From the NCBI GenBank assembly GCA_965214945.1, contig OZ244029.1, forward strand, positions 186,001-250,000: a stretch of DNA of 64,000 nucleotides, in the 5' to 3' direction. A program made the position numbers and the translations under genes. Positions 15,360 through 26,775 of this stretch are shown piece by piece (positions within the stretch are counted from its first letter, which is position 1; each line of letters begins with the position of its first letter). Source of the DNA: JAAXHB01 sp965214945. GTDB taxonomy: Bacteria; Actinomycetota; Acidimicrobiia; Acidimicrobiales; Aldehydirespiratoraceae. The notes under the pieces are model-generated. The model did no database searches. It was not told the origin of the DNA and worked only from the letters and a program-made list of their open reading frames with translations.

Positions 15360-17588
15360 TCACACGCCCCGCGCGGCGCTGTCGCGTGATTCGACGGCCT
15401 CCAGAAGGTGAACGGCGATGTCGGCGACTCGCACCTCCGCTTCCTCCACGCCCGCAGCCCGCACGCCGTCGTCGATCATGATGTAGCAGAACGGGCAGGC
15501 GGTGGCTATCCGCTGCGCTCCGGTGTCGAGCAGCTCGCGGGCGCGCACGTCGTTGACCTTCTCGCCGATGCTCTCTTCCATCCACATCCGCGCCCCGCCT
15601 GCGCCGCAGCACATTCCCTTGGTGCCGTTGCGTCTGGCCTCCACCAAGTCGATGCCTGCGAGCGAGCCGAGCACGCGCCTCGGTGCTAAGTAGACGTCGT
15701 TGTGGCGCCCCAGGTAGCAGCTGTCGTGGTAGACGACCCGCTCGTCGAGGCTGGCGCCGGCCATGTCGAGCCTGCCCTCGGCCACCAGCCATTCCAGCAT
15801 CTGGCTGTGGTGCACCACCTCGTAACGGGCGCCCAGTTGCGGGTACTCGTTGGCCAGAGTGTTGAAGCAGTGCGGGCACTGCGTGACGATCTTGCGCACA
15901 CCCATGGCGTTGAGCGTGGAGATGTTCTCGCTGGCCAGCATCTGGAATAGGTACTCGTTGCCGGAGCGCCGAGCCGAGTCGCCGGTGCAGTTCTCCGCCG
16001 GGCCGAGGATCGCGAAATCGACGCCGGCGCGGCTCAGAAGCTCGGCAGTGGCGCGGGTGACCCTCTTGTTCTTATCGTCGAACGAGCCCGCGCAGCCCAC
16101 CCAATAGAGATATTCGGCGTCGAAGGGGTCGCCGCCGCCGACGACGCGCACGCCCTCGAGGCCGTCGGCCCAGGCGGCGCGGTCTCTCTGGCTCAACGAC
16201 CACGGGTTGGACGAGTTCTCCATGCCCCTGTATGCCTGGCCGAGTTCGGAGGGGAAGTCGCTCTCCATCAGCGTGAGATATCGGCGCATGTCAAGGATCT
16301 TGTCGAGAATCTCGATGTTGACCGGGCAGACCTCGTCGCAGGCCCGGCACGATGTGCATGCCCAGAGTTCCTCGGTGCTGATCCGCTCGAACATCCAGTT
16401 CGCCGGCACCTTCACCTCGCCGGCCGCGTCGCGCTCTGCCGCGCTCCTGCGTCCGTCGCTGAGCGGCGGTGTGACGGGCGGGTCGCCCGTCCGGGCCATG
16501 ATCTCACCGGTCTTGAGCACGATTTCCCGGGGATCGAGCGGCTTGCCCGTAGCGTGCGCGGGGCAGACAGAGGTGCAGCGTCCGCACATGGTGCAGGCGT
16601 CGGTGTCGAGAAGCTGCTTCCACGAGAAGTCCTCGATGGTCGAGGCACCGAACGTCTCCAGCTCGGTGTCGCCCTCCACTAGATCGGGCATGGGCCGCAT
16701 GGCGCCCTTGGGTCGGTCTCGGTGGTGCAGGTACATGTTCAGCGGCGACGTGAACATGTGGCGCAGCATGGTGGTGGGCAAGATCACCAAGAACGCGGCG
16801 AACGCCGCCACGTGCGCGATCCACCACGCCTGGTGCCAGCCGTGAAGCCCGCTTGCGCCGTCCACCAGCTGGGCCAGTGGATAGCCGATGAAGCTCCACC
16901 GCTCGTGCTCGGGCAGGCCCTCGGCGGCGATCCGGAAGGCCTCGGCGCCGAACCCGGTGACACCGATCGCTAGGAAAACGCTTGCGATCAGGGCGTGCTC
17001 GGGCCGGGTTTTGATGCGGATGCGATACGGGCGCCACGCAGGCGGGCCGTAGCGGCGCAGAATCGCCCACACCACACCGATTATGAACACCGCCCCAGCG
17101 GCGTCGCCGACCGCGGAGTAGGCCCGGTAGACGTCTCCGTGCAGGAACTTCAGTGCGTCGGGGAGCTGGTGGTTGACCTCCAGAGTGGTGGTGACGCCGA
17201 GCAACACCAGGAAGCTGAAGTAGATCAGCGAGTGCATCACGCCCGCGCCGGGCTCGCGCAGCAGCGTGCGCATGTAGACGCCGGAGCGGAAGTCGGCGAG
17301 TCGGTGGCGCAGGTTGCCCGGCGTGGTGCGACGGTTGTCGGGCCGGCCGCGCTGCCAGTTCTTCACTCGGTTGGCGAACAGCACGGCGCCCCACACCAGC
17401 AGGATCGGCACGACCGTGTAGAAGGCTGCCTTCAGCGGGCTTGGGATGTTGCCGAACACCTCGCGGGTGACCGAACTCTCATCGTGGAAGCCCGTGAGGC
17501 TAGGCGCGATGCCCGAGACGGCGGTGAACAACGCGAGGGCGACACCAGCGCCGACGACAAGGTGATGGGGCTTGATTCGAGTTTTCAT
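15360..17588 (-). CDS. Membrane-bound Fe-S oxidoreductase (HdrD/GlpC-like, CCG domains)
   Basis: 742 residues in three blocks. Residues 1-290 hold five or six transmembrane helices with His residues, like a nitrate-reductase gamma cytochrome b unit. Residues 325-440 carry two 4Fe-4S motifs (CTMCGRCTSVCP and CTSCRACDEVCP). The C-terminal half carries two CCG cysteine-rich domains, with TQCPHCFNTL and SCYLGRH...MCCGAGGARMW typical of heterodisulfide reductase HdrB/D and glycolate oxidase GlcF. It probably moves electrons between quinone and a soluble dehydrogenase such as an acyl-CoA or lactate enzyme. In actinobacteria it is commonly annotated as (Fe-S)-binding protein. TAATGT lies 10 nt before the ATG. 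Confidence 0.9.
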   Translation of the reverse strand: MKTRIKPHHLVVGAGVALALFTAVSGIAPSLTGFHDESSVTREVFGNIPSPLKAAFYTVVPILLVWGAVLFANRVKNWQRGRPDNRRTTPGNLRHRLADFRSGVYMRTLLREPGAGVMHSLIYFSFLVLLGVTTTLEVNHQLPDALKFLHGDVYRAYSAVGDAAGAVFIIGVVWAILRRYGPPAWRPYRIRIKTRPEHALIASVFLAIGVTGFGAEAFRIAAEGLPEHERWSFIGYPLAQLVDGASGLHGWHQAWWIAHVAAFAAFLVILPTTMLRHMFTSPLNMYLHHRDRPKGAMRPMPDLVEGDTELETFGASTIEDFSWKQLLDTDACTMCGRCTSVCPAHATGKPLDPREIVLKTGEIMARTGDPPVTPPLSDGRRSAAERDAAGEVKVPANWMFERISTEELWACTSCRACDEVCPVNIEILDKILDMRRYLTLMESDFPSELGQAYRGMENSSNPWSLSQRDRAAWADGLEGVRVVGGGDPFDAEYLYWVGCAGSFDDKNKRVTRATAELLSRAGVDFAILGPAENCTGDSARRSGNEYLFQMLASENISTLNAMGVRKIVTQCPHCFNTLANEYPQLGARYEVVHHSQMLEWLVAEGRLDMAGASLDERVVYHDSCYLGRHNDVYLAPRRVLGSLAGIDLVEARRNGTKGMCCGAGGARMWMEESIGEKVNDVRARELLDTGAQRIATACPFCYIMIDDGVRAAGVEEAEVRVADIAVHLLEAVESRDSAARGV

Positions 17589-17624
17589 GGCACGCGCGAC
17601 ATTACCCGCGTCAGTGACAGTCGG

Positions 17625-18395
17625 TCAGTCGGGCGGGGGACGCGAGGCCTGTGCGGCCACCTCCGCAGCGGCGGACGCGGCGGCCTCGAAATCGAGGGCG
17701 CGTCTCAGTGTTGGCATGGCCTCGAGCGGGGCCATGTCGTCGCCCAGCACGTAGTGGAACGGGATGCCGGTGCCGATGTTCAGCTCTGCGATGTCGTCGT
17801 CGGAGATGCCGTCGAGGTGTTTCACAAGGGCGCGCAGGCTGTTGCCGTGCGCCGCCACCAGCACGACATGGCCCCGTCGCAGGTCAGGCACGAGCGCGTC
17901 GTACCAGTACGGCAACAGCCGCTGCACCACGTCGGCCAGGCATTCGCTGCGGGGCACCAGCTCCGGGGGAAGATCGGCGTAGGCGGGCGATGCGTTCGGG
18001 TTGTGCTCGTTGTCGTCGCGGATCGGCGGCGGCGGCGTGGCGTAGCCGCGCCGCCAGCGCTGAAGCTGCTCGTCACCATGGCGGGCCCGCGTCTCAGCCT
18101 TGTTCAAACCGGTCAAGTCGCCGTAGTGGCGCTCGTTCAGACGCCAGCTCCGGCGCACGTCCACCCAGCCCCGGCCGAGCCCGCGCAGCACGATCTCGGC
18201 TGTCTCGATGGCGCGTTCGAGCCGCGAGGTGTGCGCCACGGTGGGCAGCAGCCCCGCGGCGGCGAGCAGCGGGACGGCGCTGCGGGCTTCGGCGCGGCCG
18301 GCGGCGTTGAGCGGCGAGTCGTGCCAGCCGGTGAACAGGTTCAGGTCGTTCCACTCGCTGCGGCCGTGTCGCAGCAGCACGAGATGACATGCCAT
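17625..18395 (-). CDS. gpmA: 2,3-bisphosphoglycerate-dependent phosphoglycerate mutase
   Basis: 256 residues. Glycolytic and gluconeogenic interconversion of 3- and 2-phosphoglycerate. The catalytic His is in LVLLRHGRSEWN; FTGWHDSPLN, TSRLERAIET, RSWRLNERHYGDLTGLNK and VVLVAAHGNSLRALVKHL are all diagnostic of dPGM. The start ATG 18395 follows TAGCTT by 7 nt (leaderless-type). The frame extends upstream to 18521, but that part is the dnaK control region. The Ala-rich tail ends beside the Fe-S oxidoreductase promoter. Confidence 0.95.
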   Translation of the reverse strand: MACHLVLLRHGRSEWNDLNLFTGWHDSPLNAAGRAEARSAVPLLAAAGLLPTVAHTSRLERAIETAEIVLRGLGRGWVDVRRSWRLNERHYGDLTGLNKAETRARHGDEQLQRWRRGYATPPPPIRDDNEHNPNASPAYADLPPELVPRSECLADVVQRLLPYWYDALVPDLRRGHVVLVAAHGNSLRALVKHLDGISDDDIAELNIGTGIPFHYVLGDDMAPLEAMPTLRRALDFEAAASAAAEVAAQASRPPPD

Positions 18396-18501
18396 GGCGG
18401 TCAAGCTAGCCGCGGTGCGCCGGCAGCTGCCGCGCCGCTCGGAACGCCGACGCCCGACCGCAGGTCGCTCAGGCACCCAGCAGAACCTTCTCGCACACAA
18501 A

Positions 18502-18522
18502 CTTGATGTGTAAGCACTCATG
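18502..18522. promoter_or_regulatory. HAIR-like operator (HspR box) upstream of dnaK
   Basis: CTTGATG, 7 nt, ACTCATG. The HspR consensus is CTTGAGT-N7-ACTCAAG, so 11 of 14 positions match with exact spacing. HspR is encoded in this operon (22397-22810), consistent with autoregulation. Confidence 0.6.
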
Positions 18523-18562
18523 TTTTCATTGGTTTGTGATAGCAGATTATCTGTTTTTTACG

Positions 18563-18591
18563 TTGTAAAACTTGCTGACAGTCGCTACCAT
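18563..18591 (+). promoter_or_regulatory. Likely dnaK promoter
   Basis: TTGTAA (-35), 17-nt spacer, TACCAT (-10), in an AT-rich stretch of otherwise GC-rich DNA. It lies 41 nt downstream of the HAIR-like site and about 92 nt before the dnaK ATG. Confidence 0.5.
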
Positions 18592-18683
18592 ATGAGCCAG
18601 GTCTCGGGCTGCGGCCCAGACCTGTGACAAGCGATCTCCGGGCAGGCCGGGTTCGCAAACCGCAAGAAAGGCAGTCACCCATC

Positions 18684-20530
<1,847 letters not shown>

Positions 20531-20531
<1 letters not shown>

Positions 20532-21169
20532 TGGGCAGTTCCGATCCTGAGACGCACGAGCCGCGGGCGGACGAGGGTGCTCCACAGCAGGATGAGCCGC
20601 TAGCGGACTCGGGCGTGACGCAAGAGCCCGACCGGCGGTCTGCGGCAAGCTACGACGCCAGGCCCGAGGCGGAGGACAGCCCGCGGGCTGCGGCTGCCGA
20701 CGAGAGCGCAACACAGGGCGCCGACGCCTCCGCAGCGCTCTGTGAGCAGCTCGCGGCCGTCCGAGCCGAGCGAGACAGCTACCTCGACGACCTGCAACGG
20801 GTGACTGCGGAGTTCGCCAACTACCGCCGCCAGACCGCTAGACGCAACGCCGACACCGTTGCTCGGGCCGCTGCGAAGCTGGCAGAGTCGCTTCTGCCTG
20901 TGCTCGACGCGTTCGACAATGCTGTCGGCCAGGGCGTGGAGGGCATCGGCGCTGTGCAATCGCAGATACTGGGCGCGCTCAGAGAGCACGGCCTTGTGGC
21001 AGTGGGCGCCGTCGGCGAGCCGTTCGACCCCAATCGACATGAGGCGGTGACCTACGAGGCCACTGCTGCCGCCGAGGACGCCGGGCCGGTCATCGTGGAA
21101 GTGCTGATGACGGGTTACGAGTGGAACTCGAAGGTGCTACGCCCGGCCATGGTGAGAGTGCGCGGCTGA
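20531..21169 (+). CDS. grpE: Nucleotide exchange factor GrpE
   Basis: 212 residues. Releases ADP from DnaK. A long acidic, low-complexity N-terminus (1-70) precedes the coiled coil (LCEQLAAVRAERDSYLDDLQRVTAEFANYRRQ) and the beta domain with LREHGLVAVGAVGEPFDPNRHEAV and the final VLRPAMVRV. The ATG overlaps the dnaK stop (TGATG), so translation is coupled. Confidence 0.97.
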
Positions 21170-21268
21170 CGGGCGCGGCACCAGACGGCGGAGTCGGGTC
21201 AGCAGAGCGGGGCAGAGGCAAGCTGGCGGCAAGACCGCACACCAGCGAACAGAAGCGGGGAGGTGAGA

Positions 21269-22393
21269 ATGGAACCGCAGCGTGAATGGTTCGATAAGGA
21301 CTATTACAAGATCCTCGGCGTCAGCGAGAACGCTGCCGACTCCGAGATCAGCAAGGCCTACCGCAAGCTGGCCAAGAAGCTGCACCCCGATGCCAATCCT
21401 GGCGACACCGCCACCGAAGACCGCTTCAAGGAGGTGGCCTCGGCCTACGACGTGCTCGGCGACGCCGAGAAGCGCAAGGCCTACGACGAGGTGCGCCGCC
21501 TCGGCCCCATCGCCGGTGGCTTCGGCCCGGGCGCTGCCGGCCCCGGCGGTGGTTTCGGGCCAGGAGGGTTCCGCTTCGATTTCGGCAGAGGCAGCACCGA
21601 CGGCTCGCATGGCGACATCGGCGATCTGCTCGGTGACCTCTTCGGCGGCCGCCACAACCGAGGCAATCGGCGCGGCGACGACCTCAGCACAAGCCTGCAG
21701 CTCGACTTCGTAGACGCCGTTTCGGGCGCCGAGGTCACCATTCCCGTGGTGAGCGACGTGCTGTGCCGCTCGTGCTCAGGGAGCGGCACAGCAGCGGGCA
21801 CCGCTCCCAAGACGTGTGAGACTTGCGACGGGCACGGCACAGTCGACCAGAACCAGGGGCTGTTCTCTTTCAGCAGGCCCTGCACCGCTTGCGCCGGTCG
21901 CGGCCACCTCATAGAGAAGCCCTGCTTGGCGTGTTCGGGCCGCGGGCTCGAGCGGCGCTCTCGCAAGGTGAAAGCCCGCATTCCGGCGGGCGTGAAGGAC
22001 GGCCAGAGGGTGAAGCTCAAGGGCCGTGGAGCCCCGGGCCTCAATGGCGGCGAGCCCGGTGACCTCTACGTCCAAATGCAAGTCCGCCCGCACCGGTTGT
22101 TTGAGCGTGACGGCCGCAACGTCACGCTCACCGTCCCGGTGACGTTCTCTGAGGCGGCTCTGGGCGCGGACATCTCCGTGCCCACGCTCGACGGCTCCCC
22201 AGTAAAAATCCGCATCCCGCCGGGCACAGCCTCTGGTCGCCGCCTGCGCGTGCGCAGCCGCGGCGGTGCCGCCGACTTGATCGTGGTGGTGGTGGTGGTG
22301 GTGCCTGAGCGCCTCTCCGATGAGCAGCGCGCCGCTGTGGAGGCCCTGGCCGCCGCATCCCCAGACAATCCCCGATCCCACTTGGAGGTATGA
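21269..22393 (+). CDS. dnaJ: Chaperone DnaJ (Hsp40)
   Basis: 374 residues. J domain (9-72) with HPD at 39-41, a short G/F-rich linker, and four zinc-finger repeats (CRSCSGSG, CETCDGHG, CTACAGRG, CLACSGRG; about 165-230). Two C-terminal substrate domains follow, including a run of six valines near the end. GGGAGG lies just before the ATG at 21269; the frame is open six bases further. It stimulates DnaK ATPase and delivers clients. The 99-nt gap after grpE is the largest within the first four genes of the operon. Confidence 0.98.
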   Translation: MEPQREWFDKDYYKILGVSENAADSEISKAYRKLAKKLHPDANPGDTATEDRFKEVASAYDVLGDAEKRKAYDEVRRLGPIAGGFGPGAAGPGGGFGPGGFRFDFGRGSTDGSHGDIGDLLGDLFGGRHNRGNRRGDDLSTSLQLDFVDAVSGAEVTIPVVSDVLCRSCSGSGTAAGTAPKTCETCDGHGTVDQNQGLFSFSRPCTACAGRGHLIEKPCLACSGRGLERRSRKVKARIPAGVKDGQRVKLKGRGAPGLNGGEPGDLYVQMQVRPHRLFERDGRNVTLTVPVTFSEAALGADISVPTLDGSPVKIRIPPGTASGRRLRVRSRGGAADLIVVVVVVVPERLSDEQRAAVEALAAASPDNPRSHLEV

Positions 22394-22396
22394 GCG

Positions 22397-22810
22397 ATGC
22401 CCGACACCGCATTTGGTCGCGACGACCGGTTCAATCGCGCCGTCTACATAATCTCGGTGGCAGCTGAGCTGTCGGGTGTGCATCCTCAGACGCTGCGCGT
22501 CTACGAGCGCAGAGGATTGCTGGAGCCGGCCCGCACCGCGGGCGGAAGCCGTCGCTACAGCGACGCGGACCTGGCCCGGCTGCAGCGCATCGTCGAGCTC
22601 ACAGACCAGGGCCTCAATCTGGCCGGGGTGCTGCGGGTGCTCGAGCTGGAGCAGCAAGTGTCGGAGCTGCAGTCCCAGATCGAGGCTCATGCGCTGGTGC
22701 TGGATCCGAAGCCGCAGATCGAGGCCCGTGGGCCGGAGCCACAGCCGCGGGTCGAGCCGAAGACCGAGAGGCGGCAGACCGACGCGGCCGACGCCGAAGA
22801 CCGCCGCTGA
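22397..22810 (+). CDS. hspR: Heat-shock repressor HspR (MerR family)
   Basis: 137 residues. MerR-type winged helix: VYIISVAAELSGVHPQTLRVYERRGLLEPARTAGGSRRYSDADL, then a coiled-coil helix. The charged C-terminal tail lacks a sensor domain, as in Streptomyces and Mycobacterium HspR, which needs DnaK as co-repressor. It begins 3 nt after dnaJ. Its expected HAIR operator has a good candidate at 18502-18522, supporting a feedback loop on the whole operon. Confidence 0.94.
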   Translation: MPDTAFGRDDRFNRAVYIISVAAELSGVHPQTLRVYERRGLLEPARTAGGSRRYSDADLARLQRIVELTDQGLNLAGVLRVLELEQQVSELQSQIEAHALVLDPKPQIEARGPEPQPRVEPKTERRQTDAADAEDRR

Positions 22811-22833
22811 AGCGAAAGGAGCAGCCTCCGACC

Positions 22834-25332
22834 ATGACTCTCGATCCCAACCGTTGGACTCTCAAGACCACCGAGGCGTTCTCGGCCGCGACCGAGGCGG
22901 CGCGGGCAGCCTCGCACCCGGAGGTGACGCCCGACCATCTGCTGGTCGCACTGCTGGGACAGCCCGACAGTCTGGTGCTGCCGATGCTGCACGCCGCGGG
23001 CATCGACCACCGGGCTGCGCTCGATCAGGCCCGCCAGGCGCTTGCCACGCTTCCACGGGCATACGGGTCGGACGTGGGCATTTCGCGCGATGCCCGCGAA
23101 GTGCTGACCGCTGCCGACGGGGCGCGCGAAGACCTTGGCGACGAGTACCTGTCCACTGAGCACCTGCTGCTGGCGCTCGGCGACCGCTTCGGCCTCGACC
23201 GTGAGGCCCTGCTCGGCGTGCTGCGCGATGTGCGCGGCAGCCATCGCGTGACCACTAAGACCCCAGAGAGCCAATACCAGGCCCTGGAGAAGTTCGGCCG
23301 TGACATAACCGCGGAGGCACGCGCTGGCGACCTCGACCCGGTGATCGGGCGGGACGAGGAGATCCGCCGGGTGACACGGGTGCTGGCCCGGCGCCGCAAA
23401 AACAACCCCGTGCTCATCGGCGAACCCGGTGTGGGCAAGACTGCCATCGTGGAGGGCCTCGCCCAGCGCATCGTCGACGGCGACGTGCCCGACAGTCTCG
23501 CAGGCAAGCGACTAGTGACCCTCGACCTGGCGGCGATGCTGGCCGGCGCCAAGTACCGAGGCGAGTTCGAGGAGCGGCTGCAGGCTGTTCTAAACGAGAT
23601 CACCGAGGCCGGCGGCGAGGTGATCACCTTCATCGACGAGCTGCACACCGTGGTCGGCGCGGGCGCCGCCGAGGGCGCGATGGACGCGGGCAACATGCTC
23701 AAGCCGCTGCTCGCGCGTGGCGCGCTGCGCATGATCGGCGCCACGACACTCGACGAGTACCGCACCCGCGTCGAGTCCGATGCGGCCCTGGAGCGCCGCT
23801 TCCAGCCGGTTCTGGTAGCACCGCCGTCGGTAGAGGACACCATCGCCATCCTGCGGGGCCTGAGGGAGCGCTATGAGGTGCATCACGGCGTGCGCATCAA
23901 GGACTCCGCACTGGTCGCTGCGGCGGTGCTGTCCGACCGCTACCTCACCGGGCGCTTCTTGCCCGACAAGGCGATCGATCTGATGGACGAGGCTGCCAGC
24001 TGGCTGCGGATCGAGATCGACTCGGTGCCGACCGAGATCGACGTGGTGCAGCGCCGCGTGCGGCAGCTCGAGATGGAGCGCGTGGCGGTGGCGTCCGATG
24101 ATGATGCAGAATCGCGTGCGCGTCTCGAAGACCTAGACCGCGAGATCGCTGAGCGCACCGAGGAGCAGTCCGCTCTAACGGCGCGCTGGCAGGCCGAAAA
24201 GGACGCCATCAGTGTGATACGCGAGCTGAAAGAGGAACTAGAGACCCGGCGCACCGACCTGGAGCGCGAACCCGACCTCGAGCGCGCCGCCGAGATCCGC
24301 TTCGGTGTCCTCCCCGACCTGGAGCGCCGCGTGGAGGAGGCCACGGGCCGCCTCGCCGAGCTCCAGGAGCACTCTTCGATGCTCACCGAGGAGGTGGACG
24401 ACGAGCACATCGCCCAGGTGGTGAGCCGCGCCACTGGGGTGCCGGTGTCGCGCCTGATGGAGGGCGAGGCGGCCAAGCTGGTGCGTCTCGAAGACCACCT
24501 GCATGAGCGCGTGGTGGGCCAGGACGAAGCGGTGAGCGTGGTGGCCAACGCGATCCGCCGGAGCCGGGTGGGGCTGAGCGACCCGCACCGGCCAATCGGC
24601 AGCTTCTTGTTCCTCGGCCCCACCGGCGTGGGCAAGACCGAACTCGCCCGGTCGCTGGCGGCGTTCCTGTTCGACGACGACTCGGCGATCGTGCGCATCG
24701 ACATGTCGGAGTACATGGAGAAGCACTCGGTGTCGCGGCTGATCGGCGCGCCGCCCGGCTACGTGGGCTACGATTCCGGCGGCCAGCTCACCGAGGCGGT
24801 GCGGCGCCGCCCCTATGCGGTGGTGCTGCTCGACGAGGTGGAGAAGGCCCACCCCGATGTGTTCGGTGTGCTGCTGCAGCTGCTCGACGACGGCCGTCTC
24901 ACCGACGGACAGGGCCGCACCGTCGACTTCACCAACGTGGTGCTGATCATGACGTCGAACCTCAAAGGCGAGCCCGGCAACTTCTTCCGCCCCGAGTTCG
25001 TGAACCGCATCGACGACATCGTGCGCTTCCGGGCGCTCACTCCGACCGATCTGCGGGCCATCGTGGACATCCAGCTTGGTCACCTAGCAAAGCGGCTGGA
25101 AGACCGACGGCTGAAGCTGACGGTCACCGACGCGGCACGCCGGCATCTCGCCGATGCCGGCTACGACCTCCACTTCGGGGCGCGGCCGCTCAAGCGTCTG
25201 ATCCAGCGCGTTATCGGCGACCCGCTGGCCTTGGCCTTGCTGGAGGGCCGCTACGAAGACGACGACGTCGTCACTGTGGACACGCCCAAAGGCGCATACG
25301 CCGAAACAGCGTCGGGCATAATCCTGCGCTGA
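22834..25332 (+). CDS. clpB: ATP-dependent disaggregase ClpB
   Basis: 832 residues. Clp-N repeat domain (1-140), first AAA+ domain with Walker A GEPGVGKT at 197-204 and IDELHTVVGAGA, the M-domain coiled coil (about 405-520), second AAA+ domain with GPTGVGKT near 596-603 and LLDEVEKAHPDVF, and a C-terminal small domain (HFGARPLKRLIQ). It lacks the ClpP-binding loop of ClpA/C. The stretch between MTSN and FRPEFVNRID is shorter than in E. coli ClpB, probably lineage variation. AAAGGAG precedes the ATG. Last gene of the heat-shock operon. Confidence 0.97.
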   Translation: MTLDPNRWTLKTTEAFSAATEAARAASHPEVTPDHLLVALLGQPDSLVLPMLHAAGIDHRAALDQARQALATLPRAYGSDVGISRDAREVLTAADGAREDLGDEYLSTEHLLLALGDRFGLDREALLGVLRDVRGSHRVTTKTPESQYQALEKFGRDITAEARAGDLDPVIGRDEEIRRVTRVLARRRKNNPVLIGEPGVGKTAIVEGLAQRIVDGDVPDSLAGKRLVTLDLAAMLAGAKYRGEFEERLQAVLNEITEAGGEVITFIDELHTVVGAGAAEGAMDAGNMLKPLLARGALRMIGATTLDEYRTRVESDAALERRFQPVLVAPPSVEDTIAILRGLRERYEVHHGVRIKDSALVAAAVLSDRYLTGRFLPDKAIDLMDEAASWLRIEIDSVPTEIDVVQRRVRQLEMERVAVASDDDAESRARLEDLDREIAERTEEQSALTARWQAEKDAISVIRELKEELETRRTDLEREPDLERAAEIRFGVLPDLERRVEEATGRLAELQEHSSMLTEEVDDEHIAQVVSRATGVPVSRLMEGEAAKLVRLEDHLHERVVGQDEAVSVVANAIRRSRVGLSDPHRPIGSFLFLGPTGVGKTELARSLAAFLFDDDSAIVRIDMSEYMEKHSVSRLIGAPPGYVGYDSGGQLTEAVRRRPYAVVLLDEVEKAHPDVFGVLLQLLDDGRLTDGQGRTVDFTNVVLIMTSNLKGEPGNFFRPEFVNRIDDIVRFRALTPTDLRAIVDIQLGHLAKRLEDRRLKLTVTDAARRHLADAGYDLHFGARPLKRLIQRVIGDPLALALLEGRYEDDDVVTVDTPKGAYAETASGIILR

Positions 25333-25415
25333 ATCGGGAGCCGGCAAGGTGAGCAGGCAGCCCGATACGCTAGCGTCCGCAACCGTCTGTCGCCCACCCC
25401 AAAAAGGAGAGCGCC

Positions 25416-26708
25416 GTGCCCGCGACCGTCGTCGTCGGCACCCAATGGGGTGACGAGGGCAAGGGCAAGTTCACCGACCTCGTGGCCGCCGACATGGATC
25501 TGGTCGTGCGCTACCAGGGCGGTCACAACGCCGGGCACACCATCGTCGTGGACGGTGAGCGCTTCGCTCTCCAGCTCGTGCCGAGCGGGGTGCTCTATCC
25601 ACACATCACACCGGTGATCGGCAACGGGGTGGTGGTGAGCCCGCAGGTGCTGCTCGCCGAGATCGACATGCTGGCGGCCAAGGGGGTGGATTGCTCAGCG
25701 CTGCGCGTATCCGGCAACGCTCACCTGATCATGCCCTACCACCTCGAGCTCGATGCGTTGCACGAGCGGCATCTCGGCGACGGCAAGCTCGGCACCACCA
25801 AGCGCGGCATCGGTCCCGCCTACGCAGACCGGTCGATGCGAATCGGGCTGCGCGTCCAAGACCTGCTCGACCCCGACATCTTCCGAGCGAAGCTCGATGT
25901 GGCCCTGGCGCACACCAGCAAGGTGCTTGCCAAGGTGTTCAACCGCCTGCCGCCCAGCGCCGGGCAGATCTGCGACGAGTATCTCCTTGACTACGCGCCC
26001 AGGCTCGCGCCCTACATCTCAGACACCGTGAGCCTGCTCCACGACGCGCTCGACGCGGGCCGCCACGTGCTGTTTGAGGGCGCCCAGGCGACCTTCCTCG
26101 ACCTCGACCACGGCACCTATCCGTTCGTCACGTCGTCGAATCCCGTGGCGGGCGGGGCGTGCACCGGCGCCGGGATCGGGCCGCGCCACATCGACCGGGT
26201 GATCGGCATCTCCAAGGCGTACGTCACGCGGGTGGGCTCCGGGCCGTTCAGCACTGAGCTGTTCGACGAGGTCGGCGACCACCTGGTGGATGCTGGTGGC
26301 GAGTACGGCACCAACACGGGACGCCGCCGCCGCACGGGCTGGCTCGATCTGGTGATGCTGCGCCAGGCGGTGCGGCTCAACTCGCTCACGGAGCTGGCGA
26401 TCACGAAGCTCGACGTCCTCGACGGCCTCGAGCGCCTGCGCGTGTGCGTCGCCTACGACTTCGGCGGCGAGCGCTTCGAGCACATGCCGTACCACCAGTC
26501 GGTGCTCCACAGGGCGTCACCGGTGTACGCCGATTTGCCGGGCTGGAGCACCGACATCACCGACGCCACCCGCCCCGGCGACCTGCCCGGGGCCGCCGCA
26601 GACTATGTCGCCTTCGTGGAGGACGGTGTGGGCGTGCCGGTGCGGCTCGTCGGAGTCGGGCCGGCCAGAGAGCAGTTTCTCATCCGCGAAGTCCCCCGTC
26701 CGCGGTGA
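25416..26708 (+). CDS. purA: Adenylosuccinate synthetase
   Basis: 430 residues. Joins IMP and aspartate using GTP, the first step of AMP synthesis. VVVGTQWGDEGKGK (P-loop variant), GGHNAGHTIV, GTTKRGIGPAYADR, FEGAQATFLDLDHGTYPFVTSSN and GRRRRTGWLD are all diagnostic. GTG start at 25416 with AAAAAGGAGAG upstream. purB follows after 67 nt, giving both steps from IMP to AMP. Confidence 0.98.
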   Translation: MPATVVVGTQWGDEGKGKFTDLVAADMDLVVRYQGGHNAGHTIVVDGERFALQLVPSGVLYPHITPVIGNGVVVSPQVLLAEIDMLAAKGVDCSALRVSGNAHLIMPYHLELDALHERHLGDGKLGTTKRGIGPAYADRSMRIGLRVQDLLDPDIFRAKLDVALAHTSKVLAKVFNRLPPSAGQICDEYLLDYAPRLAPYISDTVSLLHDALDAGRHVLFEGAQATFLDLDHGTYPFVTSSNPVAGGACTGAGIGPRHIDRVIGISKAYVTRVGSGPFSTELFDEVGDHLVDAGGEYGTNTGRRRRTGWLDLVMLRQAVRLNSLTELAITKLDVLDGLERLRVCVAYDFGGERFEHMPYHQSVLHRASPVYADLPGWSTDITDATRPGDLPGAAADYVAFVEDGVGVPVRLVGVGPAREQFLIREVPRPR

Positions 26709-26775
26709 GTACCTTCCCGTTCGTGGCGACCGCCGTGACAGAGTCGGCCGCGGACGCCGATCCGACTGCTCAGAC

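Noticed and set aside
16995..18506. 503-codon plus-strand frame opposite the Fe-S oxidoreductase and gpmA
   Set aside because: Spans two convincingly coding minus-strand genes and their promoter; His/Gly/Arg-rich with no domain.
18511..18528. CIRCE element upstream of dnaK
   Set aside because: TAAGCACTC resembles the left half, but no GAGTGCTAA half follows at 9 nt; the HAIR-type reading fits better with HspR in the operon.
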